A DNA stretch of 11,844 bases, taken from Alphaproteobacteria bacterium. Its GTDB lineage: Bacteria; Pseudomonadota; Alphaproteobacteria; UBA2136; JALTLI01. The stretch is taken from assembly GCA_027005635.1 (NCBI GenBank), contig JALTLI010000151.1:1-11844 (forward strand), written 5' to 3'. The position numbers and the translations under genes were made by a program. Below are positions 1 through 6,730 of the stretch, one piece after another. The first letter of the stretch is position 1. Every line of letters starts with the position of its first letter. The notes under the pieces are model-generated. The model did no database searches. It worked only from the letters and a program-made list of their open reading frames with translations, and was not told the DNA's origin.

Positions 1-171
1 AAGCCTGTTGCTGATAAGGTTGAAAAAGAGCTTGTTATAACTGGTAAAAAGGAACCAGTACAACAAGTTGAAAAGGAGTTGACTTTTCTTCAAAAAACTA
101 AGAAATTTTTTGAAGAAAAAGCCATTGCCATAAATGAAAAGTACGCCCGTTGGCGTACAAGATATAAATAG
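1..171 (+). CDS. C-terminal fragment of an unidentified Lys/Glu-rich protein
   Basis: The reading frame is open from the first base of the window and ends at TAG (169-171), leaving 56 visible residues. The fragment is rich in Lys and Glu (VEKEL occurs at about residues 7-11 and again at 23-27) and ends in a basic, aromatic tail (YARWRTRYK). The composition suggests a helical or coiled-coil C-terminus. The two VEKEL copies, 16 residues apart, may be remnants of a short internal repeat. A strong terminator follows nine bases after the stop, so this is the last gene of its transcription unit. The N-terminus lies outside the window. No family is recognised and no function is claimed. Confidence 0.7.
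   Translation, partial: KPVADKVEKELVITGKKEPVQQVEKELTFLQKTKKFFEEKAIAINEKYARWRTRYK
141..158. repeat. Perfect 7-bp inverted repeat inside the end of the first gene
   Basis: GTACGCC (141-147) and GGCGTAC (152-158) are exact reverse complements around the tetranucleotide CGTT. The element is markedly G+C-richer than its surroundings and encodes part of the C-terminal YARWR segment. There is no T tract after it, so it is not an intrinsic terminator. It could be an RNA hairpin near the 3' end of the message, a protein-binding palindrome, or coincidence. Confidence 0.5.
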
Positions 172-179
172 CGAGGTAT

Positions 180-212
180 AAAAAAGTCAGGTTTAAAACA
201 CCTGACTTTTTT
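180..212 (+). terminator. Rho-independent terminator of the first gene
   Basis: The stem A-rich/GTCAGGT (180-192) pairs with ACCTGAC/T-rich (200-212) around a 7-base loop, followed by a T tract. It begins nine bases after the preceding stop codon. The A run on the 5' side means it could also act on minus-strand transcripts. Confidence 0.9.
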
Positions 213-278
213 ATTTTACTTGATATTTGTGCCATATATCATAAGAATATAGTAAAACAATGGAAATAGTTAATTAAA

Positions 279-995
279 ATGCGCTTATTTTATACAGCCT
301 TAGTAATGTTTTTTTCTTTAACATCATATAGTTATGGTGTTACTAAGGGTGTTCCTTTTATCCCTGATAGCGCAACAGTTGTTTATTTGCAGGAATCTGC
401 CTATAAACATGTTGTTCAAGATAAAGCAAGAGCCACTATTCGTATAGAAAACCAAAGTGGTAAAGCTGATGAGGTAAAAAAATACGTTAAAAATCAAATC
501 TCTAAGGCGCTAGAAATAGCTAAAAAATTTCCAGAAGTGAAAATCATTCAAGGTAGGTATGAGGTTAATCGCCAATATAACCCAAAAGATAAGAAAAAAG
601 ATTTATGGATAGCCAGCCAAAGTTTAATTATGGATAGCTATAATACAGAACAAGTTGCAACATTAATGGGTAATTTAGAAAAAGAACTAGGTATAGTTGG
701 TACTACACAATATTATTTATCTAAGGATAAACAAAGTGAATATAAGGATAATTTAATAGCTATAGCCTTAAAAGCCATTAATACAAGAGCTAAAAAAATG
801 GCAAAACAGCTAAAATATAAAAGAGTTCATATTGCAGAAGTAAAAATGAAATCTGCTGTACGTTATGCACCATATTCTGGTACTCGTAGGGTGTTATCTC
901 AGGCTAATATGATGGCTAGTGCTGCACCAAGTGTTCAATCTCAAAAAGATGAAATTGGTTTAACTGTTAATGCGGTTGTTTATTTAATTCCTTAA
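279..995 (+). CDS. Secreted SIMPL-domain (DUF541, YggE-like) protein
   Basis: A 238-residue protein with an N-terminal signal peptide: MRLF, a hydrophobic core, and probable cleavage near SYSYG (about residue 20). From about residue 45 the pattern fits the SIMPL/DUF541 fold: an alternating strand 'KARATIRIEN', a long helix with Val, Lys and Ala (about 65-84), a strand before 'GRYEV', then 'WIASQSLIM' and a later Ala/Lys-rich helix 'ALKAINTRAKKMAKQL'. The family is periplasmic or outer-membrane associated and its biochemical role is poorly defined; some members are linked to stress tolerance. The ATG has only a weak, distant GGAA (262-265) as ribosome binding site. A poor -35/-10 pair may lie around 220-247. 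The stop overlaps the stop of the convergent gene by four bases. The family call rests on remembered pattern, not on a profile search. Confidence 0.75.
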   Translation: MRLFYTALVMFFSLTSYSYGVTKGVPFIPDSATVVYLQESAYKHVVQDKARATIRIENQSGKADEVKKYVKNQISKALEIAKKFPEVKIIQGRYEVNRQYNPKDKKKDLWIASQSLIMDSYNTEQVATLMGNLEKELGIVGTTQYYLSKDKQSEYKDNLIAIALKAINTRAKKMAKQLKYKRVHIAEVKMKSAVRYAPYSGTRRVLSQANMMASAAPSVQSQKDEIGLTVNAVVYLIP

Positions 996-2470
996 ATATC
1001 TATATCTGAATCTGAACTTTTAGGGAAAAGATTTTCTTTTATTCTAGCTTTTGTTTCTTCTATTTCTTGATTGGCTTTAGCTTTTTCGTTTAATTTAGCT
1101 AAACGCTGTTCATCTGTTTCTATTAATTCTTCTTCATCTTCTTCTATAATAGTTTCTGGGATTGGCATGTTTTCCATGCCTAACTGTGGTTCTACTTTTT
1201 GAGGTTTTATAGGCATTCTTTTTGTTATTTCTTTATCTATTTCATCACCAATATCGGCTAAAATATCCATTACTTCTTTTGCTTCTTCATTTGTTACTTT
1301 GGGTAAATCATTTATTTCACTTTTACTTAGTGGTGCATCATTAACTGGTGGTGGAGCATCAACTTCAGGGATATCTAAAATTTCATCTGGTGTGGATTTT
1401 ATTGATGGCAAATCTAATTCTTCTTCAACCTCTTTAGTTTTTTCTAGAGTAAATAAATATGGATTTTTTTGTTTTATTTTTTCTATTGCATTTATTACGC
1501 TATCTTGTTTTGTTTGTTCTTCTTGTTTTTTATTATGTTCATTTACAACATCTTTAAGGTTAGGGGGGGTATTGCTTAAATTTTCATTTAGCTTTTCTAT
1601 TGCTTCTTTTTTTAATCTTGCCTTATATTCTTCAGAGTGTTTAGTTGCTTGTTCTTGCGAAATAGGTTCAGCAGAATTAATTTCTGTATTAGGTGTTGGT
1701 TCTAGTGGTTCTAGTACAGCCTTTTTACCGCTGTTGCGCTTGACTGCTTGTTTATTATAACTTTTTAAGCGATCTTTTATATTTTTATGATTATTATCAT
1801 ATGTTCCGTTAGCTACTGGGATTTCTGCCATATTTAACATTTTTTCTACAGGTTTTATTTCTATAGGCTTTTCTTTGGCTAATTTTTTGCTAATTTCATT
1901 GGCGATATCTTTTCCTACCTCTTTGGCAAAATCTTTTGTTACGCCTTGGTTTTGTCTTTGTAGGGCTGTTAGTGCATCATAAAATTCTTCAATTAAATCT
2001 GTATGTATCATTGAATATTTTTCTCTTATTGCAATATCAACATCAGGGAATTGTTCTGCTAGCATTTTCTTATCTACTGTTTTTTCTAAGCCTCTTGCTT
2101 TGCTATTTTTATATGCTTCAATTTTTTCAAAAACATCTAAGTATTTATTTGTTGGTGGATATTCATTTATATCAACATATTTATTGCCATAATCTACATG
2201 AGCCTTAGCTTTTATTTCTTCTTCTGTAGGTTCTTTGATAGGTAGTGGCTTTTCATTTAAGCCAGCTGGTTTTGGTGGCATATTATAAATTGGTTGTGGC
2301 ATATTATAAACAGGTTCATTTTTTTCATCATTAGCTACAGGAATATTCTCTTCTATATCTTTGTTTTTATGAAAGATATTACCAAATATACCACCTACAT
2401 TACCAATATTTTCAATTCTATCGGTGAACTTTTCATATAAACTTTTTCTGATTTTGTTTGTTTTACTCAT
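992..2470 (-). CDS. Large charged, Pro-rich, probably disordered protein of unknown function
   Basis: A 492-residue protein with no signal peptide and no transmembrane segment, so it is presumed cytoplasmic or exported by a dedicated system. The start is basic (MSKTNKIRKS). A small Gly/hydrophobic patch (NIGNVGGIFGNIF, about 21-33) follows, then a Pro-rich part with a tandem YNMPxP motif (55-60 and 62-67). The middle and end are dominated by Glu/Lys helices, with PP clusters (DAPPPVNDAP at about 370-380) and a very acidic run (IIEEDEEELIE) near the C-terminus. Such composition suggests long disordered linkers with predicted coiled coils, as in scaffold proteins or some secreted effectors, but nothing identifies a role. 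A weak AGG lies about nine bases before the ATG. The gene is convergent with the SIMPL gene (stops share TTAA) and divergent from the 53-codon gene at 2665. Confidence 0.85.
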   Translation of the reverse strand: MSKTNKIRKSLYEKFTDRIENIGNVGGIFGNIFHKNKDIEENIPVANDEKNEPVYNMPQPIYNMPPKPAGLNEKPLPIKEPTEEEIKAKAHVDYGNKYVDINEYPPTNKYLDVFEKIEAYKNSKARGLEKTVDKKMLAEQFPDVDIAIREKYSMIHTDLIEEFYDALTALQRQNQGVTKDFAKEVGKDIANEISKKLAKEKPIEIKPVEKMLNMAEIPVANGTYDNNHKNIKDRLKSYNKQAVKRNSGKKAVLEPLEPTPNTEINSAEPISQEQATKHSEEYKARLKKEAIEKLNENLSNTPPNLKDVVNEHNKKQEEQTKQDSVINAIEKIKQKNPYLFTLEKTKEVEEELDLPSIKSTPDEILDIPEVDAPPPVNDAPLSKSEINDLPKVTNEEAKEVMDILADIGDEIDKEITKRMPIKPQKVEPQLGMENMPIPETIIEEDEEELIETDEQRLAKLNEKAKANQEIEETKARIKENLFPKSSDSDIDI

Positions 2471-2507
2471 TTAATTGCCTGTATCTATTGATAATGTAAA
2501 CTTAATC

Positions 2508-2537
2508 TATATATGGTGATTTTATTTGCAGTTACAA
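2508..2537 (-). promoter_or_regulatory. Possible sigma-70 promoter for the charged-protein gene
   Basis: On the minus strand TTGTAA (2537-2532) and TATATA (2513-2508) are separated by 18 bases, leaving about 37 bases to the ATG at 2470. In DNA this A+T-rich such matches arise by chance, so this is a suggestion only. Confidence 0.3.
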
Positions 2538-2573
2538 GTGTTTTATATAAATAAAAAAATACTTAAAAAGATC

Positions 2574-2603
2574 TTGCATAATTTTAAGTTAAAATAGTAT
2601 ATT
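2574..2603 (+). promoter_or_regulatory. Possible sigma-70 promoter for the 53-codon gene at 2665
   Basis: TTGCAT (2574-2579) and TATATT (2598-2603) are spaced by 18 bases. Transcription would begin near 2610, just before a small inverted repeat, CTACT...AGTAG, about 50 bases ahead of the GTG start. Together with the terminator at 2826-2849 this would define a short monocistronic transcript. Confidence 0.35.
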
Positions 2604-2664
2604 AACAAACGCTACTTACTAGTAGAAACACCTATTCTTTTTATCAACCTTTAAAGGCAGAACT

Positions 2665-2826
2665 GTGCACAAAAAAACCGCAAAAAAACAATCTAACATT
2701 CTTTTTACTAACAAAAAGGATGGCTACTTTGAAAAAAATCATGTAAATGGCTCTAAATCTATTACTTGCTGGCCAAAGGGTCAGGAACCTATGATTGCTT
2801 TAGTTAGTAATCAGCGTAAGAACTAA
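2665..2826 (+). CDS. Small basic protein of 53 residues, GTG start, unknown function
   Basis: An open frame from GTG (2665) to TAA (2824-2826) encodes 53 residues. It is preceded by AAAGGCAG (2653-2660), a usable ribosome binding site with a short spacer. The protein starts with a Lys-rich tail (MHKKTAKKQ). A compact part follows containing 'ILFTNKKDGYFEKNHVNGS', 'SITCWPKGQEPMIALVSN' and a basic end. The alternation of polar and hydrophobic residues, with Gly-Tyr/Asn-Gly turns and Trp-Pro, suggests a small beta-rich fold. The unit is bounded by a plausible promoter upstream and a strong terminator starting at the stop codon, which supports it as a real, independently expressed gene. No family is recognised. 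A non-coding RNA is the alternative, but the uninterrupted frame and sensible composition favour a protein. Confidence 0.65.
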   Translation: MHKKTAKKQSNILFTNKKDGYFEKNHVNGSKSITCWPKGQEPMIALVSNQRKN

Positions 2827-2849
2827 GCTACCCTCGGGTGGCTTTTTTT
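2826..2849 (+). terminator. Rho-independent terminator after the 53-codon gene
   Basis: AGCTACC (2826-2832) pairs with GGTGGCT (2837-2843), with one G-T pair, around the tetraloop CTCG, followed by a run of seven T (2843-2849). The stem begins at the last base of the stop codon, so it clearly belongs to the small gene. Confidence 0.9.
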
Positions 2850-2912
2850 CTTGCTAGAAATGTTAAATGATTATATACATATATGTTAGCAATTAATAAT
2901 TAAGGTGAAAAA

Positions 2913-3074
2913 ATGCAATTAGCAAAATCTAGTCGTAAACCACAAAGTTTTCTTAGCAAAATGCTGTTGGTTAGTGTAATTGTTTTTATAGTTGCTCTAC
3001 TTGTTATATTTATTCAGAATTTTAAGAATTCACCAGAACAAATAGAAGTTAGAAAACAAATAAATATTAAATAA
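2913..3074 (+). CDS. Small single-pass membrane protein (53 residues)
   Basis: The frame from ATG (2913) to TAA (3072-3074) encodes 53 residues, with AAGGTG (2902-2907) as ribosome binding site five bases upstream. A basic N-terminus (MQLAKSSRKPQ) is followed by one hydrophobic segment at about residues 17-34 (MLLVSVIVFIVALLVIFI) and a polar tail. The positive-inside rule suggests an N-in, C-out topology, with about 19 residues in the periplasm. It sits 16 bases upstream of the large exported protein at 3091 and is probably co-transcribed with it, so it may anchor or assist that protein. No family is recognised; too short to be called by length-filtered gene finders. Confidence 0.65.
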   Translation: MQLAKSSRKPQSFLSKMLLVSVIVFIVALLVIFIQNFKNSPEQIEVRKQINIK

Positions 3075-3090
3075 AATAAAGTTTTAAATA

Positions 3091-5070
3091 ATGGCTATTC
3101 TTAGAATTATTATAGGTTTTTGCGCTCTTGCAGTAGTGGCTACTTTAGCATTTGGGGCAGAAAACTCACAAAGTTACTATAATCAAAATGAATTGCTGGA
3201 GCTTGAAAAAGCTCTAGAGCAAGAAATTGCCGCAGATACAATGGAACAGCGAGCTATTATTAAAGAAGAAGCACCAACCAATGGTGATGATTATCAAATA
3301 CCTTCAACAAATGGTCATATAGATTTAACTGGTCAACCACTTGAACAACCGTTATCTAATACTCAAATAATGAATTCTGAAGGCGAAGTTTTGTATCAAA
3401 ATAAGCCAGAAAACAATATGTTGTTAGAGGATATGACAAATAATGAGTATTTTGATAACCCTGTATCTGTTACTCAATCAGAAGATTTGGGTGAATTATC
3501 TACAACCCCTGCTAATTTAGAAAGTTTTGGTATTTTAACAGAAGATAATGGTGGTTTTAACCAAAATTTATGGCGCGGAGTAAATAAAAAACAAGCAGAA
3601 AAGCTATTATCACGTATTCAACAAAATGGTATTAAAAGCCAAACAATGCGTTTATTATTACAAAAAGCATTATTAACATCTGCTAGTAAGCCTACTGGTG
3701 ATGGTAATGATTGGTTAGCCGAAAGAATTAAAACTTTACATGCATTAGGCTATGCAGAAGCAGGGCATTTATTATTAAAAGATTTTAAATCTGATTGGAT
3801 AACAGCTTATCCAGATATGGCACAAGTTTGGGTGGAAAACTTATTAATGACCGGTGAACCTCAAGTTGCTTGTGGATTTACAAGACAGCATATTCTAAAT
3901 GAAAATAGTGATTTTTGGAGACAAACATTACTTGTTTGTCAGGCAATTGATAGAGATGATAAAGGTTTGCAACTTAGCTTGGATTTAGCATCTGAAGAAG
4001 ATAAAAAAGCCAATCCATTATTATACAGTTTACTTAACGCCTTATTAAAAAATGAAGAAACACCACGTTTAAAACCAAATCAAGTTTTTTCACCATTGCA
4101 TGCTGTAATGTATAGTTATTATCCACACCTTATGACCCCAGATGCTTTAATTCGTCTGCCAGATATGTTACTTAGAAGAATTGTAGAAAATACAGATTTA
4201 AGTGAAACTAACAGAATTCAGGCAGCAGAAAAACTTGTTAATGATTTTGCTGTATCTGAAGATGTTACTGCTTTAATGGGCTTATATACTCAAGCAAAAT
4301 TTAGTAAAGAGGAGCTTGCTAACCCTTTAGGAGCAGTGGAAAACATAACCGATGGAAGTATGGCAAGGGCATTATTGTGGCAGGGAATAAAATTAACTCA
4401 TCTTGCATCTGCTAAGGCTTTAATGATTAAAAAACTATGGGAATTAGCTGATAATGATGGCTTTGAAAATATTTCATCATTGCTTACACCGCAAACAATT
4501 AGTGTTGCTGCTCATCCTAATTTAGCTTGGTTTGCTCCGCTGGCTGTTAAATCTTATCTTAAATCTGGGCAAATAATGCTGGCTAATAGTTGGTGGAGTT
4601 TAATAGAAAATAATAAACGTCCATCTGGAGAATTATTGGCTGCTAAACAGCATCTTGCACCTATATTTGCAATTATAAATGGTAATAGCCAAATTAATTT
4701 AAATGAGTTTATTAACTCTGTTAAGTTGGATACACCTGAAAGTATTCAAAATGTTCAACGTATTTTATCTACATTGGAAGCTAGTAATATTGAGGTTGCA
4801 CCAAGTGTTTGGCTTGCTCTCCATGAAAAAATTAATGATAGCTACACAGAACAAGGAAAAGGCCCTGGACAATTGTGGCTAAGGGTTCTGGGTTCTAGCT
4901 TGGAAAAGGAAAATGTTGGAGAAACTTTATTATTACTAGCAGAGCCGTTGATGTATCAACATCCTGCGCAAATGCAAGCACAATCTGTTGCAAATATTAT
5001 TACGGCTTTACGTTTTCTTGATCTTGATGATGATGCACAGAATTTAGCTATGGAAGTTATATTACAATAA
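3091..5070 (+). CDS. Exported 659-residue protein with probable helical-repeat body
   Basis: The N-terminus is a convincing Sec signal peptide (MAILRIIIGFCALAVVATLAFGA, cleavage near residue 23). Residues 24 to about 150 are acidic and Asn/Gln/Pro-containing and likely disordered. From about 155 to the end the protein is rich in Leu, Ala and Trp with helix-turn-helix spacing (for example 'WLAERIKTLHALGYAEAGHLLL', shown here as two pieces: WLAERIKTLHAL and GYAEAGHLLL). This is reminiscent of TPR/Sel1-like or other alpha-solenoid repeats, although no exact consensus repeat was aligned. The likely role is a periplasmic scaffold or interaction protein. Comparable long signal-peptide proteins of unknown function occur in other alphaproteobacteria, but orthology was not tested. 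No Shine-Dalgarno is visible before the ATG, so translation may be coupled to the membrane protein 16 bases upstream. Confidence 0.75.
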   Translation: MAILRIIIGFCALAVVATLAFGAENSQSYYNQNELLELEKALEQEIAADTMEQRAIIKEEAPTNGDDYQIPSTNGHIDLTGQPLEQPLSNTQIMNSEGEVLYQNKPENNMLLEDMTNNEYFDNPVSVTQSEDLGELSTTPANLESFGILTEDNGGFNQNLWRGVNKKQAEKLLSRIQQNGIKSQTMRLLLQKALLTSASKPTGDGNDWLAERIKTLHALGYAEAGHLLLKDFKSDWITAYPDMAQVWVENLLMTGEPQVACGFTRQHILNENSDFWRQTLLVCQAIDRDDKGLQLSLDLASEEDKKANPLLYSLLNALLKNEETPRLKPNQVFSPLHAVMYSYYPHLMTPDALIRLPDMLLRRIVENTDLSETNRIQAAEKLVNDFAVSEDVTALMGLYTQAKFSKEELANPLGAVENITDGSMARALLWQGIKLTHLASAKALMIKKLWELADNDGFENISSLLTPQTISVAAHPNLAWFAPLAVKSYLKSGQIMLANSWWSLIENNKRPSGELLAAKQHLAPIFAIINGNSQINLNEFINSVKLDTPESIQNVQRILSTLEASNIEVAPSVWLALHEKINDSYTEQGKGPGQLWLRVLGSSLEKENVGETLLLLAEPLMYQHPAQMQAQSVANIITALRFLDLDDDAQNLAMEVILQ

Positions 5071-5180
5071 ATTTTTATTAAATATACTCACGCTATAATT
5101 GTAATATTATCAAGTATATTCATGTATTTGTAACATATTAGCAAAATATATGTAATATTTAAAAAATATAAAAAATAGAG

Positions 5181-5209
5181 TTGCTTTTCATGAGTATATC
5201 TATTAGATT
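5181..5209 (+). promoter_or_regulatory. Possible promoter of the ihfA-merR-DUF2155 unit
   Basis: TTGCTT (5181-5186) and TAGATT (5204-5209) are 17 bases apart, in the 211-base gap before ihfA. This would give a leader of about 65 bases. The gap is otherwise extremely A+T-rich and contains no clear terminator for the preceding gene. Confidence 0.35.
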
Positions 5210-5281
5210 TAAAAAAATAGGTTGTGGGGTAACTTTTATTATCCAACAAAAATTAATAGATTGAAGAGGTGCAATAACCAA

Positions 5282-5581
5282 ATGAGTAAAGCAGATACAC
5301 TAACAAGAGCAGATTTAACAGAAGCAGTTTACAATGAAGTAGGTTTATCACGTAAAGCTTCTGCACAACTTGTAGAGCAAACACTTGAAATAATGATCGG
5401 ATCATTAGAAAAGGGTGATGTAGTTAAACTTTCTGGTTTTGGTAATTTCTCTGTTCGTTCTAAGCGTGAACGTATTGGTCGTAACCCTCGTACTGGTGAA
5501 GAAGTTCCTATTACACCACGTAAAGTTATTACTTTTAAAGCTTCACACGTATTGAAAGATCGTATTAACGGTAACAGATAG
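5282..5581 (+). CDS. ihfA: Integration host factor subunit alpha
   Basis: A 99-residue protein matching the IHF/HU family over its whole length. It has an N-terminal helical dimerisation part (LTRADLTEAVYNEVGLSRKAS), the core 'GDVVKLSGFGNFSVR' (45-59), and the DNA-binding arm 'GRNPRTGEEVPITPR' (66-80) whose Pro69 corresponds to the DNA-intercalating proline. The ending is basic. The GRNP-TGEE-PIT pattern favours IHF-alpha over HU. With IhfB, encoded elsewhere, it would bend DNA at specific sites in transcription, replication and recombination. The ATG at 5282 is preferred to an upstream in-frame start because the family normally begins here and GAGG lies at 5266-5269, although the spacing is long. 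merR follows after 23 bases. Confidence 0.95.
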   Translation: MSKADTLTRADLTEAVYNEVGLSRKASAQLVEQTLEIMIGSLEKGDVVKLSGFGNFSVRSKRERIGRNPRTGEEVPITPRKVITFKASHVLKDRINGNR

Positions 5582-5604
5582 TTTTATAACCTAGGAGAAT
5601 AAGC

Positions 5605-6021
5605 ATGACAGAAACATTGGATCTTTTTCCAGCGCCATCTAATAAAGATGAAGAAACTGTTAATAATTCTTCTAAGCGTCGTAGAAATAAAAAATCTGCT
5701 ACAGCTTACCGTACAATTAGTGAAGTGGCAAATTCAATTGGCGTTGCTACTCATGTCCTGCGTTTCTGGGAAACTAAGTTTAGTGAAATACAACCACTTA
5801 AACGTGGTGGTGGTCGCAGATATTACCGTCCTGAAGATGTGGCAATAATTAAACATATCCAAGATCTTCTTCATAATAAAGGTTACACTATTAAAGGGGT
5901 TCAAGCTGTTTTAAGTAATGAGAAATCCAAGGTTTGTACTAATTCATTACCAGAAAATTCAAATATTTTACCAATAGTACTAGATAAACTTTACGAACTA
6001 CGTAAAACTTTGGCAGTATAA
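5605..6021 (+). CDS. MerR-family transcriptional regulator (ihfA-linked type)
   Basis: A 138-residue protein with a basic, Lys/Arg-rich N-terminal extension (SKRRRNKK, 23-30). The MerR winged-helix domain runs from about 35 to 103: 'YRTISEVANSIGVATHVLRFWE' is the helix-turn-helix, 'GGGRRYYRPEDV' (68-79) the wing, and 'KGYTIKGVQAVL' the following helix. The C-terminal part is short and lacks the metal-binding cysteine arrangement of MerR or CueR (only one Cys, at 111), so a metal ligand is not supported. MerR-like genes immediately downstream of ihfA are typical of alphaproteobacteria; their targets are mostly unknown. AGGAG (5593-5597) lies seven bases before the ATG. The next gene starts two bases after the stop, implying translational coupling. 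Confidence 0.93.
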   Translation: MTETLDLFPAPSNKDEETVNNSSKRRRNKKSATAYRTISEVANSIGVATHVLRFWETKFSEIQPLKRGGGRRYYRPEDVAIIKHIQDLLHNKGYTIKGVQAVLSNEKSKVCTNSLPENSNILPIVLDKLYELRKTLAV

Positions 6022-6023
6022 TT

Positions 6024-6689
6024 ATGCTTCGTTTTAGCTTAGCTTTATTAACTTTTATTTATGTTTATCCTAGCTTTGCGCAAACTATAACTGAAGAACA
6101 AGAAGTAATTTTACCTGATTATATATTATCTAATACAAATGATGCTGAAATTAATGATAAAGAAGATTTAGCTGGATCATTTGAAGATGAACTTGCTAAT
6201 TTATTGAAATCTGAAAAAGAATACTTACCAAAATTTAAATTTAGAGCCAATATTTTTATTTTAAATAAAAATACTAATAAAGTTACAAATTATACACTGG
6301 AAAATGGCTTAACAGTAATTCATAACTTATTAGAAATTACAGCATTAAACTGTTTACATAACTACAATTCAATAAATAATAATGATTATGTATTTTTAAA
6401 TGTGAAGGAATTAAAAAGCCAACAAGAACTATATAATAGTTGGATGAGCAAACGTTATCCTGGGCTTTCAGCTTTTAATAACCAAATATATTCTATTCAG
6501 GTTAGAAGTTGCAAAGTTAGTGGAGAAATTATTCAAGAAGAAGTTGAAGAAATTGATAGCCAAGATATGGAAAATCAAGAAAAAACTAAAATTACAGATG
6601 AAAAATTATTAGAAGATAAGAGTAATTCTCCAACCATGCAAGAAAATCTAAATAATATTTTACAGCCTTTAAACTTAATTTCTAATTAA
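6024..6689 (+). CDS. Secreted DUF2155-domain protein
   Basis: A 221-residue protein with a signal peptide (MLRFSLALLTFIYVYPSFAQ, cleavage near residue 19-20), an acidic linker, then a region from about 72 to 163 fitting DUF2155: 'RANIFILNKNTNKV', 'LTVIHNLLEITALNC' (Cys110), 'SWMSKRYPGLSAF' (140-151) and 'YSIQVRSC' (Cys163). The two cysteines match the conserved pair of the family, which may form a disulphide in the periplasm. The family is found in alphaproteobacteria and has no established biochemical function. The C-terminal 55 residues form an acidic, Glu/Gln/Asn-rich extension that may be specific to this lineage. No clear ribosome binding site is seen; the start is two bases after the merR stop, so coupled translation is likely. 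A strong terminator overlaps the end of the gene. Confidence 0.85.
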   Translation: MLRFSLALLTFIYVYPSFAQTITEEQEVILPDYILSNTNDAEINDKEDLAGSFEDELANLLKSEKEYLPKFKFRANIFILNKNTNKVTNYTLENGLTVIHNLLEITALNCLHNYNSINNNDYVFLNVKELKSQQELYNSWMSKRYPGLSAFNNQIYSIQVRSCKVSGEIIQEEVEEIDSQDMENQEKTKITDEKLLEDKSNSPTMQENLNNILQPLNLISN

Positions 6690-6726
6690 AAAAGCCTTTA
6701 TTAATTAAATAATAAAGGCTTTTTTT
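6688..6726. terminator. Bidirectional terminator between convergent genes
   Basis: A 16-bp stem (6688-6703 with 6710-6725), with core GCCTTTATTA/TAATAAAGGC and a 6-base loop, is flanked by an A run on the left and a T run on the right. It therefore ends transcription both from DUF2155 (plus) and from the membrane-protein gene at 6731-7084 (minus). It marks the boundary between the core block and the accessory stretch to the right. Confidence 0.92.
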
Positions 6727-6730
6727 AACG

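Noticed and set aside
1299..2208. Plus-strand open frames (1299-1760 and 1936-2208) antisense to the charged-protein gene
   Set aside because: They lie wholly within a longer, well-formed minus-strand gene, have low-complexity Ser/Leu/Phe products typical of antisense of Lys/Glu codons, and lack convincing ribosome binding sites.
5082..5199. 9-base inverted repeat (ATATACTCA at 5082-5090, TGAGTATAT at 5191-5199) and a partial IHF-like site near 5108-5120 upstream of ihfA
   Set aside because: The arms are 100 bases apart in very A+T-rich DNA and the IHF-like match has two mismatches at conserved positions; autoregulation is possible but not supported.
5648..5848. Plus-strand frame inside the MerR gene
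   Set aside because: It overlaps a confidently identified MerR domain in another frame, and its Leu/Val-rich product is a frame shadow.
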